A stretch of DNA of 64,000 nt, from assembly GCA_002914845.1 (NCBI GenBank), contig JXTC01000074.1:372001-436000 (forward strand). Direction: 5' to 3'. Below are positions 12,540 through 24,639 of the stretch, one piece after another. The position numbers and the translations under genes are program-made. Under the pieces are notes generated by a model, which had not been told where the DNA came from, made no database searches, and saw nothing but the letters and a program-made list of their open reading frames with translations. Source of the stretch: Trema orientale. Lineage: Eukaryota; Streptophyta; Magnoliopsida; Rosales; Cannabaceae. Every line of letters starts with the position of its first letter. Positions within the stretch are counted from its first letter, which is position 1.

Positions 12540-15298
12540 TATGCATACTTTCGGCCGCAGGGGATTATTGCTCTGCTATATATTTAGAAATATTTGTTTT
12601 TGAGTTTTAAAGGAATGATAATGATAATAATAAAAAAAATCAAGGAATCAATCTCTTAGCACCCAACTAAGCATTTTTTTTTCTTTTTCTTTTTTTTTTT
12701 AAAACCTTTTTTTAAATTTTTATTGGAATCCAACTATGCAATTATCTAACTCACTATATGATGTTTAGTTCTCCATTATAAGTGAAGGAAAAACAAAGAA
12801 ATATTCTACTGTTATTAAAAGTAATCATGTTATTATTGGAAAGAAAAAAAAAAAAAGGAATCTGAAGCTTAAAATTTGATAATCCAAGCTGATTAAGAAT
12901 AACATCTTATGTTTAAAATTTGATTGAGTTTAACCTCTGATGTTTGATTATTTTGCTCTATATTAACTTGCTAATTTGTTACATGTTGAGAACAATGCAA
13001 CATTTGCAAATTGAAAAAAATAAATAAATAAAAAAGTACAAATGATGGTCAATCAAGTACGACACTTGATTTATATAACCAATTGTATTTAAGATGAAGA
13101 AATGAACTCTTGGTACTATAACTAAGCAAGGATTTACGACAAAAGATTCGATTGAAAGATAAGATCTTTCTAACAAAATAAGCTTATTATTCACTCTCAA
13201 ATTAAATTTTACTAGATCATTTATGGTTGGCACTTTATCAGTCATGTCTAATAGTGTAGGGTTAGCAATTCATATTATGATGTTGTATTTGAGTCGACAT
13301 GATTACGGAATAACATGAGAACACTCTAATTAGAACACGATATCATTAATAAACATGTCAAAAATTTAAACCCGAACACAATATGATTAATACACATGTA
13401 ATACGATACGATACTACACCTATTTAATAAATGTGTCACACATCATATTATGACCTATTTGACATGATTACTCAAATTTAATATGATCATGTACTAATTA
13501 ATTCAACTAAACATATGTAATTATGTTTAGAATTTATCAAAATCACATTTAAAATATTAAAATGTTAATAAACGTAACACATTCAATTAAATGTGTTATA
13601 CGAATTACTTTCGGATTAAGCAAGTTAACCCAAAATTCGCCTGTTTAATATTCGTATTACACATGTCAACACAAAAATTAATAGATCACCCAAATCTGTT
13701 TATTTCATGTCATTGTATCGTGGAGAAAATTGACGGCATTATTTAATACAAATAATTAACTAAACTCTAAGGCACGTAGAAAACAAGACAATAAACTAAA
13801 AATTAGGCTAAATGCATCCAACAATAGTTGGCCAAACTCTAGTTGGCAAACATAGATATCAATAAGAGAAACATTATTTATCAATGTATCTAATTCCAAA
13901 TACTAAGATTTAACTCTATATCATTGGACATGAGAGAGGCATGCTCACAATTTTTATTTGCCTTTTAGATATAACTCCCTAAAAAAAAAAAATAAGGGTG
14001 GCTTTTTTGCCAGTCCTCTTTTTTCTCTCCTCACCTCCTTTTAATTTTTTTTTTAACAAAAATATCCTAATATAAATTAATTTAAATGTCTTTATATAAC
14101 ATTAGTTAAAAAATCTTATTTCTTTGCTCACTTTTCAAACTTATCTTATACAGTAAAATCGTATAAAACTATGTCAGATTAATTACACAATTCAATTTTT
14201 ATCATCATATATAGATTAATAAACTAAATAAGATGAGGTAATAAGGTTTTGACTTTGTGTATTATTTTCATGTTAATATGGTGATTTTTTTAAAGAAAAT
14301 TGATATTGTTTTATATTTTTTTTTCTTATTTTGTATTTTCTTCTTAGGAATCTTATTTTATATTTATGAGAATAGGAAACTAGATTTGTTGTCACTATTT
14401 TTAATTTTGTTTAATATTTTTTTTGTTATATGTGTTCTTCTTCTTCTTTTTTTTTTTTTTTTTTCAATACAATCTCCATTCTTCTCTCTAGCGGTTTTTT
14501 ATTTTTTTAACATAATAATGGATCTTTTCATTAATATAAAAGCTTATACTCCATTATTTACATCATATATACTTAACTTTCAATACAGAATAAAAAAGTA
14601 CGCTTATTCAAAAAAAAAATGTTCATTATACTATTAATTTTGATATTTTTTTTCTCATAATATTCTCCGGAAAAAAACACACAAAAACTTATTGTACTTA
14701 TTTTTTTTGTTGACCGTTTACATGGGAGCAATATACATGAATATCTTGAAGGAAAAAAAATGGAGAAGATAAAAAAGTTGAATTTTAAAGGCTAATAGAT
14801 AGTAAAGTATTAGGAGGGTAGAAAAAAAATATTTCAAAACTATTTACTAATGGGTGTTTTGGTACTTAATGAAAAGCTGAAAGGTGCGTGAAAAGAATTA
14901 TTAAAAAAATTTAAAATTTTATGAAGGGTCTATTTAGAAAAAGAATGTGAAGAAGAAAAAAAAAAGTGCGATAATAGAGCCACCAAAAAAATAAACAAAA
15001 TATAACAATCAAATTTGCTTATTACTTTTATAAAGTTACCATTATTAATATATTCTTTTTGGTTAATATATTTTTTAATCTATAAATTTTTCTAGTGGTT
15101 ATAAACTTAGCTACATGATAGCCACATCTTCTGTCAAAATGGATCGATCTTAGTTAGAATCTTAACACCACTAAGTCAAGAAAAGTTATGCAAAAACTTA
15201 TTAGAAATAAGTATAGTAGTTTTTTCATAGGAAAGTTTTGAAATTAGTACTAATTTATATGTTTATTTAGTGTTTTTTTCTTAATGTTTTTTTTTTTA
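12540..15298. other. Gene-free spacer
   Basis: AT-rich sequence. It holds one CGTGTCG-type repeat (13255-13720) and a long T-rich tract at 14257-14640, whose 126-codon frame is Phe/Leu/Ile low complexity and not a credible protein. Nothing else was recognised. Confidence 0.6.
13255..13720. repeat. CGTGTCG-rich dispersed element, copy 2 (degraded)
   Basis: Begins agggttagcaattcat, matching the terminus type of the copy at 3850, and continues with repeated acgat/tgtgtcac/acatgtc words (for example gtaatacgatacgatact). More decayed than copy 1. The right border is uncertain. Confidence 0.4.
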
Positions 15299-15470
15299 GG
15301 GGATGGCTACGGTAGGGGCGTCCCTACGTAGGGTCATACCTTAATTATCGTTGGATGGGAATCTGTGGGGAATAACGAGAATCTGTAGAAAATCTATTTA
15401 TATACAGATTCCCATCCAACGGTGAATAGACAGGGCCCTACGTAGGGGCGCTCCTACTGTAGACGCGCCC
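15299..15470 (+). mobile_element. 172-base palindromic MITE, family A, copy 2
   Basis: Same length, orientation and ends as the copy at 1440, differing by eye at about ten positions, mostly transitions (roughly 94% identity). Flanked by a 9-base T-rich direct repeat (tttttttta) on each side. The high identity of copies 14 kb apart suggests fairly recent movement. Confidence 0.85.
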
Positions 15471-15817
15471 TTTTTTTTAATGTAATTTATTTGAATAATG
15501 ATATGTGTAACACTTGTATGTCTTTTACTAGTTGGTTATAATTACATATTAGGTGAGATTCTTATGAGATATTATCTAATAATTATAATTAATTACTAAC
15601 ATATAAACACATTATGTATTATTGAGTACCAATAATGTTCCATAACAATACTCAACTTATTTAGTAATGTTTTTTGAATAAAAATAATTTGTTTAGTGTT
15701 TTTTATGTGTTCTTTATTAATTTCTATTAGTAATTAATTTTTATGAGTCTAATTTCATTAATGTCGTTGTTTTTATTGTCATTAATGACTCCCACAACTA
15801 TTTAATAGTAGATCCTG

Positions 15818-15876
<59 letters not shown>
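15818..15876 (+). repeat. Poly(A) run of 59 bases
   Basis: Uninterrupted A tract in spacer. It could be the tail of a retroposed copy, but the 340 bases upstream match nothing I recognise. Length may also be affected by sequencing slippage. Confidence 0.9.
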
Positions 15877-15882
<6 letters not shown>

Positions 15883-16022
15883 ACTCTTTAATACTACGAA
15901 GGTTTAGGCTGGGTACAGACGTCGAGTCGAGGTTGTCCAAAGTCGAAAAATAAGGGAAAGTAGACTGGACTAACTTGACTAATAGTGTTTTGCGGTACGA
16001 CGACTATTCTAGTAATATTTTA

Positions 16023-16741
16023 GGTTTTTTATTACCAAAATCTCTGAATTTGGAATAATTAAATAAAATTAACCTGAACTCAATTTTTTAGAACAGAACT
16101 CTGAACTCAGAACAATTTAGTAAAATTGACCTTGAACTCAATTTTTCAGAGCACAATCCCTTAAAGTTCCCAAATATTAGAACAAAATCCCCTGAATCCC
16201 CTAATATTAGTTCTGTTAGAAAAGAAAATGTTTATGTTAGTTTTTTTTTTTTACTGTAAAGTTCTTATTTCTTATTTATGGCTTTTAGGTCCTCAATATT
16301 ATTTTTTATTTTTTATTTTTCCCAATTTTTTATATTTTTTAAATAATAATTTTTTTATTTCTAATTTTATCAGTGCTGAGATGAGCACTTTTTGGGTAAG
16401 TACAAATTGACAACAATTTGGATAGAAAATATTAAAAGGAATTAACTTGTAACAAAAAATTAATACTGAGAACCTAAAAGTCATAAATAAGAGAATAAGG
16501 ACTTAGCAGTAAAAAAAACTAACATAAATATATTTTTTTTAACAAAACTAATATTAGGGGACTTCAAGTAGTTTTGCTCTAATATTAAGGGACTTCAAGG
16601 GGTTTTGCTCTAAAAAATTGAGTTCAAGGTTAATTTTACTAAATCGTTCCGAGTTCAGGGAGTTTTGCTCTAAAAAATTGAGTTCATGGTTTATTTTACT
16701 GAATTATTCCGAGTTAAGAGGATTTTGATAATAAAAAGCCA
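16023..16741. mobile_element. Foldback element with long inverted repeats and 9-base target duplication
   Basis: 719-base element. Ends GGTTTTTTATTACCAAAATC (left) and the complement of GATTTTGATAATAAAAAGCC (right) match closely, and the arms (about 16023-16290 and 16470-16741) remain complementary for about 260 bases around a spacer of about 180. aatatttta stands on both sides (16014-16022 and 16742-16750), an exact 9-base target-site duplication as made by Mutator-like transposases. The arms contain short internal repeats (gaactcaattttt words). There is no open frame, so it is non-autonomous. The transcript would form a long hairpin. Confidence 0.85.
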
Positions 16742-16799
16742 ATATTTTATATGACGATTCTTTTAGGAATGTCACATTATTAGTAACGAGTGGTTGCTA

Positions 16800-17520
16800 T
16801 ATTAGTGATCCGCGATTAGTCTTAAAAAAGTCATAATTTTATTGTCATAATTAATTGTCAAATGTGTCGTGTTATGCTAACACGACCTTGTTAAGCATGA
16901 ACGTGCATTTGTGTCGTGTTTGGTACAACCCACTTTTTAGTTGTGAGGTGACAACCTAGCGTGCTAAATCACTTGCCTGCATAGTCCATTAGCCCATACC
17001 GTAAACGTATTATCCCGTATCGTAATTTTACGTCATACTATATTAGCTCAAGTGCTTAGATGTGCTTATTCATTTGGTTCAAAATTAACTAATTTATTAG
17101 AACAATTTTTAATTTTAATGTCAATCTATAGTGTTTTCCCTCACATTATTCAAATATAATGGAAATAAAAATACAAAGTAGAGTGAATTTTTTGTATTTA
17201 TAATTGAGCTTGGTTGAGAAAACGAGAAAAATAAGAAAATGAAAAAAAAAAAATGAATTAGAAAGACCTTTAAATAGGGCAAATAATTGAAGTATAAAAT
17301 TCTTATGTATAATGTGCTAATGTGCCTTACCTAATATTGGTGTGCCATGTCGTGTAGTGTCATCTTTAGCCCATCATGCTTAATTTATGAGACAAATGAA
17401 GCATGTACGACCTATATAATTAGATTGTACCAAACACGGCCCATATCTTAGTATATCTAAATTATGTTGTATCGTGCCTGTATTGTACCGTATCATTGTG
17501 ATAATGAGTCAGACTGGCCC
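16800..17520. repeat. CGTGTCG-rich dispersed element, copy 3
   Basis: Repeated words tgtcgtgtt, cgtatcgtaa, gtaccgtatcattgtg and their complements run through this stretch, as in the elements at 3850 and 13255. Part of it is arranged as an inverted repeat (gtgtttggtacaaccca against gtaccaaacacggccc). No coding content. Boundaries are not resolved. Confidence 0.4.
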
Positions 17521-17529
17521 TATTGATGG

Positions 17530-18540
17530 TTCTTATCATGAATATAATAACTATATGTCACTAATATTGTGACACTCTTAAAATGGTGATTTTAAAAAGT
17601 GGTACTGAAAATTTGATTTTTGCACAAATTACTCCTAGTTAGGTCCATTTGGCCGTTATTCAGTTATCACCATCGCAACCCAATCGCCAAGACCCAGACC
17701 AGTTAACAAGTAATAGTCCAGGTCTTTAAACCCACAAGTCATTGCGATTGCACAATCAGTCAAGCTGAAGCACGTGCCATATTCTTGGCTTCGTTTTTTC
17801 TTTTTTCTTTTTTTTTTTAAAGAAACATAATTTTGGGTAAAAAGTGGAAAATACTTATTTGGAAGATTTTTTCTTTGAAGGATGAAAACAATTTCAAGTA
17901 ACGTAACAACTAACATCTATTGCAAAACAAAAATAGGAGATAGGTTCAATATTGTAAATGAGTTTTTAATATGTGACGGGAAAAAAATAATGCATTCAAA
18001 ATTATTAGTCGAAAGGGGAAAAATATAATTAAAAAAAAGGGTTGGATCAATGTCTATTTGCAAATAATCACAAGTAATAAGCTTACTTTAATGTGAATGA
18101 GCACTTTGGAGTGCATGTCACGTGTTGGACTCTAAATGTTTCAATAATCTAATATTACCATTATCATCATATTCTAAACAACTTATTCTAAGTTAATTAA
18201 ACCTCTATTTTTAACAAGTGAAAATTCAAAACAGGATGATTTAAAAATTTCATTAGTAGACTTCAATTTTACATTGAAGGCAAAATAGAGTTATCCTAAT
18301 AAAAAGGTGAATACTCTAATAATTAAAAGTAAGAAAATTACAAGTGAACACTCTGGAACCATTACAAATGTCATTGTGAAATAGCGTCATTTCAAAATTT
18401 TCATAAATGTCTCCGATATTTATCCAAAACATCACGTGAAATAAATATATTTTTCAATAACCTAATAATAGAACAAAAGAAAAAAAAAATTTTAATAAAA
18501 ACAAAAGGAAAAGTTATGCAAAAGGTGAAGGGGGGAAAAT
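17530..18540. other. Spacer upstream of the IPS1-like RNA
   Basis: AT-rich. No protein frame of substance (the 86-codon minus-strand frame at 17656-17916 includes a Lys run and has no features). The distal promoter of the IPS1-like RNA presumably lies here. The only PHR1-type site I find is the one listed at 18559. Confidence 0.5.
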
Positions 18541-18558
18541 AAAAGTTTGTGCTGGCAA

Positions 18559-18566
18559 GTATATGC
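18559..18566 (+). promoter_or_regulatory. P1BS-type PHR1 binding site
   Basis: GTATATGC fits GNATATNC, the palindromic site of PHR1-type MYB factors that induce phosphate-starvation genes. It lies about 50 bases upstream of the TATA-like element of the IPS1-like RNA, where such sites sit in that gene family. One 8-base degenerate match alone would be weak; position gives it weight. Confidence 0.6.
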
Positions 18567-18613
18567 TGAGAAGATCCTCTTCCCCACCATCAATACACCT
18601 ACAAAAAGGGCAC

Positions 18614-18619
18614 TATAAT
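18614..18619 (+). promoter_or_regulatory. Probable TATA element of the IPS1-like RNA
   Basis: TATAAT within cactataatgccc, about 100 bases upstream of the short frame and 235 bases upstream of the miR399 site. It predicts a transcription start near 18645. Inferred from position and composition. Confidence 0.4.
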
Positions 18620-18639
18620 GCCCAAGTTTGTCACCTTTC

Positions 18640-19060
18640 CAACACTTGAGAAAGCTCAGTTTTCACTCATCTTTCAGTTCATGATTCTTGGCTGAGTTTC
18701 ATCTTCAAAGGAAGCCAATGGAATTCGAGGCTGCTGATGGTTGTCGTTTCATGACCACCACCACCACCAAAGGGGTGGGCAACGACGACCAAACGAATTC
18801 GAATATTGGAATGGGTTGAACCAAGAGGTTCATTCTTGAAACAAAGTAAGGGCAACTACAAACCTTTGGCAATGTCTTATATGACTATAATCATAGTTCA
18901 TGAGAACTTAAAGTAAGTTGTTATATATATCCGGTTTATGTCTCTAAGTAGTGAGTAGTACTCTCTCCTTTGTCATTACAATTCTTTTTTCCTCTTTTTT
19001 TTTTTTGGCTTTTTATTTTCGTTGTCACAACTAGGCTTTGTAATATCTAGCAAATAGAAT
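18640..19060 (+). ncRNA. IPS1: IPS1/At4-like phosphate-starvation RNA, miR399 target mimic
   Basis: RNAs of the IPS1/At4/Mt4/TPSI1 family bind miR399 without being cut, which spares PHO2 mRNA and adjusts phosphate uptake. The hallmark is visible at 18850-18871: GGGCAACT, then ACAAA, then CCTTTGGCA. The two outer blocks pair with the 3' and 5' halves of miR399, while five bases stand where a cleavable site has two. This gives the 3-base bulge opposite miRNA positions 10-11 that blocks slicing. Around it are only tiny frames: one of 33 codons (18718-18819, MEFEAADGC...), as in known members, whose short frames are not conserved. A PHR1-type site and a TATA-like element lie upstream. Both transcript ends are estimates. 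IPS1 and At4 cannot be told apart here. Confidence 0.85.
18850..18871 (+). promoter_or_regulatory. Bulged miR399 complementary site (target-mimicry motif)
   Basis: Seventeen bases in two blocks complement miR399 (family sequence known to me as UGCCAAAGGAGAGUUGCCC...). The blocks are separated by ACAAA instead of CT. The A before the first block also pairs. This is the single conserved motif of the IPS1/At4 family. Confidence 0.88.
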
Positions 19061-19069
19061 ATAATTTTC

Positions 19070-20525
19070 GTTATTGAGTGTCAATTCTTTCCAATTTTCA
19101 TCTATGTGTATGTGTTTATGCATAAATATAATTTGATCATGTTCTGGTTAAATAAAGGGCATTTGATATTAGTGAGATGTGTGAATACTTAGTAAAAGCC
19201 TTGAGAAAAGGCACTTGATGAGTAATTAAACACTCACTACTGAATAATTCCGCCGCATGTTCCTAGCACTTGCAGGCCAATAGGGGGAATAATACAAAAT
19301 TGTGAAATAGTGCTCCAATTTGAGGAAATGTCGAATTTGGGATCCTGGTTCCTAGTTTCCAAATTAGGAGCTCTGCTTTATTTACCTACAACTCTGAGAA
19401 GCTGGATTGTTAACAATGATCAAATATTCCTAGAATTTATTTTAGACCATATATAATGCAAGGGGGTGTTTCGCATGCCACAATTAAAAAATAAGTTTAG
19501 CACACACTTTTTAGGTTATACTCGAATACATACATGTTAGGGAAAAAAAAAATGCAAAAGACCACACAGGCATATTAGAGTATATGCTAAATAATTAAAA
19601 GTGCCTCTTAGCATTATTAAAAAAACAAAAAAACTATTTTGTATATAAACATTATTTTCTACATACAAAATATTATCTCCTCCCATTACTTGTTATCTTT
19701 GTTTTTATTATAAATAATATTCATAGTATCCAACTACCATCTACCTGGTACCTACTCATCATAATAGCTAGTGTAACACGTTAAATTTGGCATAGTTGGA
19801 TATACGTCTTCCTTTTCCTCTTTTTCTTATTGTTTTTATTATTATTATTTTTTTTTACAGCATAAAAACTGAAAAATGGCATTGACGTATTATATCAAGG
19901 ATGCTCTAAAGTCATTACGTTACAGGTCTTCTTTCAGGAGACAAAAAAATTACATGCGAAACGCTAATAGAACAGTTATGGATCCAGTTAACCCGTTGTT
20001 CGGGTTAAAATGTAAGATCAACTCATTCAATACAACTAACAAATCAGATAAAAATTTGCAGTCAATTCTCTTTGATCAGATTCCTCTGCGCGAAGCATAG
20101 AGTTCCAAAATAGACAGGGCAGCCCCACACTTGAAGACTATAGCCAAAATCATTTCTGGCCAATGGTTTTAATAACAATTACTGAACATTCAAACTCAGT
20201 TCTAGTGAATGTTATAAGGGCTAAATACGATTCGGCCCTCTATTTGTACTGCCAAATGATGTTTCGGTGTTGTCCCACCGCTGAATTTTGTAAGGTAAAA
20301 AACAAACTAGATGAGAAACATGAGGCATTGAGCAGCTTATAGGTATTAATGTAAAGATCAAAATCCCAGAACAAAACTCCTCTCTTTAGGTAATGCTGAT
20401 AAAAACACACATAGTTCCATTCAAAACAACGGATAAATAACAGCAAACATAGACCTACACTGTGCGTTGTCCAGAATTACACCAAAATGCTGACCAAAAA
20501 AATTCACCCTCAATCCTGAACAACA
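19070..20525. other. Spacer between the IPS1-like RNA and RPS15A
   Basis: No recognised gene. A 74-codon frame (19876-20100, MALTYYIKDALKSLRYRSS...) has ordinary composition and follows an acceptor-like tttttttacag, but matches no family I know. The last few hundred bases before 20525 presumably include the 3' UTR of the minus-strand RPS15A gene. Confidence 0.5.
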
Positions 20526-20532
20526 TTTGGAA

Positions 20533-21348
<816 letters not shown>

Positions 21349-21430
21349 TCATAGTAAAACAACCAATGAGACCCTTTTGCACTTAAATGAAGATTGAAGA
21401 ACGACAAATCATCATCCTCAAAAAACAATT

Positions 21431-21670
21431 GAAATTTCCTAAAATGTTTCAGAACCAAACTTATTCAACAAGACCATTTCACTTCATCTACATTACAAAC
21501 AATAACAAGTGAAATTTCCTAAAATGTTTCAGAACTAAACTTATTCAACAAGACCATTTCACTTCATCTGCATTACAAACAATAACAAGTGAAATTTCCT
21601 AAAATCTTTCAGAACTAAAATTATTCAACACGACCATTTCACTTCATCTACATTACAAACAATAAAAGAG
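21431..21670. repeat. 80-base tandem repeat, three copies, in the RPS15A leader intron
   Basis: Units starting gaaatttcctaaaatgtttc occur at 21431, 21511 and 21591, with only a few substitutions between them. They lie wholly in the leader intron of RPS15A. The near identity indicates a young expansion. No reading frame and no obvious RNA structure. Confidence 0.9.
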
Positions 21671-22439
21671 ATACATTCGATTTACACAACTTCTAAGTGG
21701 GAAAACAAAAGAACATATGATCTAGAAGTCATGACATTTCACCGAAAAACGACTCCATCGACGAATCCTCGTTTAGAAAAAACAATAGCACAAATTCGTA
21801 ATCCTCCATCGCTTGAGTCACTTACTTGTTACTTTTATTTATTTTTTTTTCATTTTGTTTAAAAGGGTATTTGTTTAGGCAACTAAAGTAGGTATATGTA
21901 AGCAAATTAGGGACCTTATAAATGGGTTCATCATATTATAGCTTACTAAAACTAGAAAAAAAATCCCATAACAGCAGCCAGATCCAGAGCCAAAAACAAA
22001 GTCCAATACCTTGAAATGTCAGACCTGAAGTTTCCTAATAACCCACCCCAAAAATAAAATTTAAAAAAAAAAAGAAAAAAAAAAAAAAAGAAAACGGGAA
22101 AACATCAAATGCATTATATGAGATTACTCAGTTCCATTAAATTTTCTCAGAAACCAAACAAGCCCCAAACGGAAAAGGACCAACCCTTACCGCCTAAAGT
22201 TATTCAATATTAAAGATTAAAAAAAATCGAAAAAATCAGAATATTTCACTTTGGAACTTGCTAACAGATTTAGACACCATGAATGGTGAAGAACAAGATC
22301 ACATAAACTCGAGAATATAGCAGGTAACAGTTTACCTTGGAGGGTTGCACTCGGCGCCTCTGACTCTTGAGAGCTAGGTTTTACTCGGCGTCTGAGGGAG
22401 TGGAGAAGAAGAAGAGAAAACCCTAGCTTGCCATATATT

Positions 22440-24635
22440 TGGTGGGAACCGATGTTAAATTACCACTCCACCCTTTCTATCTTGATGGGCATTTGTGCTA
22501 TTGTACCATAATACTTGTTGGAATTGCTTTATAGGCCCATCTTAGCCAACAGTCAAGGGGCCTTTAAGGGAAATGGACCGAACTATGAACTTTTTGTTGG
22601 GCTTTTTAGCCAAATTACCGAATTTTGGATCATAGTTTACAAAATAGTCGTTTTTCAAACACTATTAAAAAATGACTGAAGTTTGAAAATTATTTAAAAA
22701 ATAATCATTTTTCATATTTAGTATATCAAAATATGTTGATTTATTTCTTAAAAAATTGATTTAATATTTCAAAAATTTATTTACTTTATAAAAAATAGAT
22801 CGACTAAATCACGGTCATTTATCAAAATAAAATTATAAGTCGATTATTTATTAAATAAGTGCAAAATATGGCTATTTTTTAAAATTGATCAAAAGAAAAG
22901 GTCATTTCTTATAAATGCACTTTTTTTGGGTGTCCAAAATGCTTAATTAAGAGTTTTTTTTATATTTTTTTGAAAGCTTATTGGCATCATTCGTCCCTCA
23001 ACTTTAGAGGCATGTTTGGTTCAAAGTAATGAACCTTGGAATGGAAAGGTGATTCCAAAAGAAAGTATATTCCTTTGTTTCATTGTGTTTTTAGTAAAAA
23101 AATTTATGATTCTAATGGAATCACAATTACATTAAATGGTGGAATTGTTACCACCAAAGGAATAATAATTCCATCATTTTACCAAAAAATTTTAATACCC
23201 ATTTTTTCCTATTTTGTCTTTTCAAAATTTCTAAAAGTAAGGGTATTTTTCCAACAAAATATTTTTTCCATTCCATTCTAAGACTATTTCAAGTTTCAAC
23301 TAAACAATGGATTATTTTTTCTATTCCTTTTCTAATTCTATTCCATTATGATTCACATTACCTTTCTAATTCCATTCCACAAACCAAACACCATCTAGGT
23401 TCTTTGGTATATTAGTTCCTTAATTTTCTTTTCTTCGTATATAAGTTCCCAAACTTAGCAATTCTGTGCAGCCGTAGTCTTATAGCTTTATTCCGTCTCT
23501 TTTTTCCGTTTAGTCAAAACAAATTTGGTAAAGTTCAGGCATTGCTCAAAATTACAAAAATAAACTACAAATTGAAAGGGAAAAAAATTGAAAGACAAAG
23601 AAATTTGAGGCAAAAGTTGAGACAAGATCTATAATTTTTTCAACAAAAGGAAAGAATGATGAAATGGGACACTAATGGTAGTGAGTTTCAAAGAACTACA
23701 ATTGGCGAGGGATGTTAATGGCCATCGTGGCGACTGTCAAAATCTGGGTACCAACGTTGATGAAACTATGGTAGTCTGAGTTGGATTATAGGAAGTAGGA
23801 AGTTAGCGCAATTGGGATGGTAGATTTGATACGATAATCAAACTCATTCTAGACCCGAATCATTTTGCGCTTAAATGATTGAGAATCATCTTTGGAGGAC
23901 AAATTAGGCAAGTCACCATCAAATTCAAATCTTAGATTTGAGGCTTTTGGTTTGAGATGCTTTATTTTTTTTCACATATTTTTTTGGATTTCTTTTTTGA
24001 TTTACGGATTTGCTTCTTGTGTGACTCACATATTTGTTTAGATTTTTTGTCTTTTTTTGGGTAGTAAATGAGTTGATTCAATATCTTTTCTACTCTCTTC
24101 AATATCGCGTAAGTAAATAATTTCTTTGAATATCTTTTCTACTTCAATTTCTTTTCTTTCATTTTCTAAATATTTTATACTTGATAATAAATTTATCTAA
24201 AAGAAAATCTGACAATAAATTATTCTTTTCAAGTATTTTAGTCGTTGTCTACTCTATTGACTATCCTTAGAAAATAACACATATGTTTAATGTTTTAAAA
24301 GGGTATATTTTTGTAAACTCAATGATTAAAACTGGAGTTTGACCCGTAAATAGTATAAATATATTATGAGTTTTAAATTTGAAAGATCATAATATAACCA
24401 AAACATAAGGTATAAACATAATTATTCCAAAATATTATGACTAAAGGTTAAAAAATTTATGATGCTCCTAAACAATATCATTTTAAAAAAGAGTTCAGAA
24501 AAGGCCATTTCTGCCCTAATTACTCTTATTCATGTCCAAATCCATTAGGTTGATGAGGCTTAAAGTCTAATAATAAATATTCATTCTTTTAATTTTTTTA
24601 AAATATATGACTTTTATAAAAATAACATAAAATAC
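22440..24635. other. Gene-free spacer with one MITE
   Basis: AT-rich spacer holding the MITE at 23007-23396. The stretch 23580-23930 is less AT-rich and might be a relic of coding sequence, but no frame stays open and no family is recognisable. Confidence 0.5.
23007..23396. mobile_element. MITE with 'ggtttggttt' termini
   Basis: Left end aggcatgtttggttcaaag and right end (complement) agatggtgtttggtttgtgg are imperfect inverted termini. The interior repeats ggaatggaa/ttccattcc words in inverted order, a pattern familiar from plant hAT or Harbinger-derived MITEs. I could not find a clean target-site duplication, so the superfamily is left open. Confidence 0.55.
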
Positions 24636-24639
24636 TTTT

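Noticed and set aside
14257-14637. 126-codon plus-strand frame
   Set aside because: Almost entirely Phe, Leu, Ile and Tyr from T-rich sequence; no start context, no family, no codon pattern.
23580-23930. Possible coding relic on the minus strand
   Set aside because: Less AT-rich than its surroundings, but no frame stays open and no motif is recognisable.
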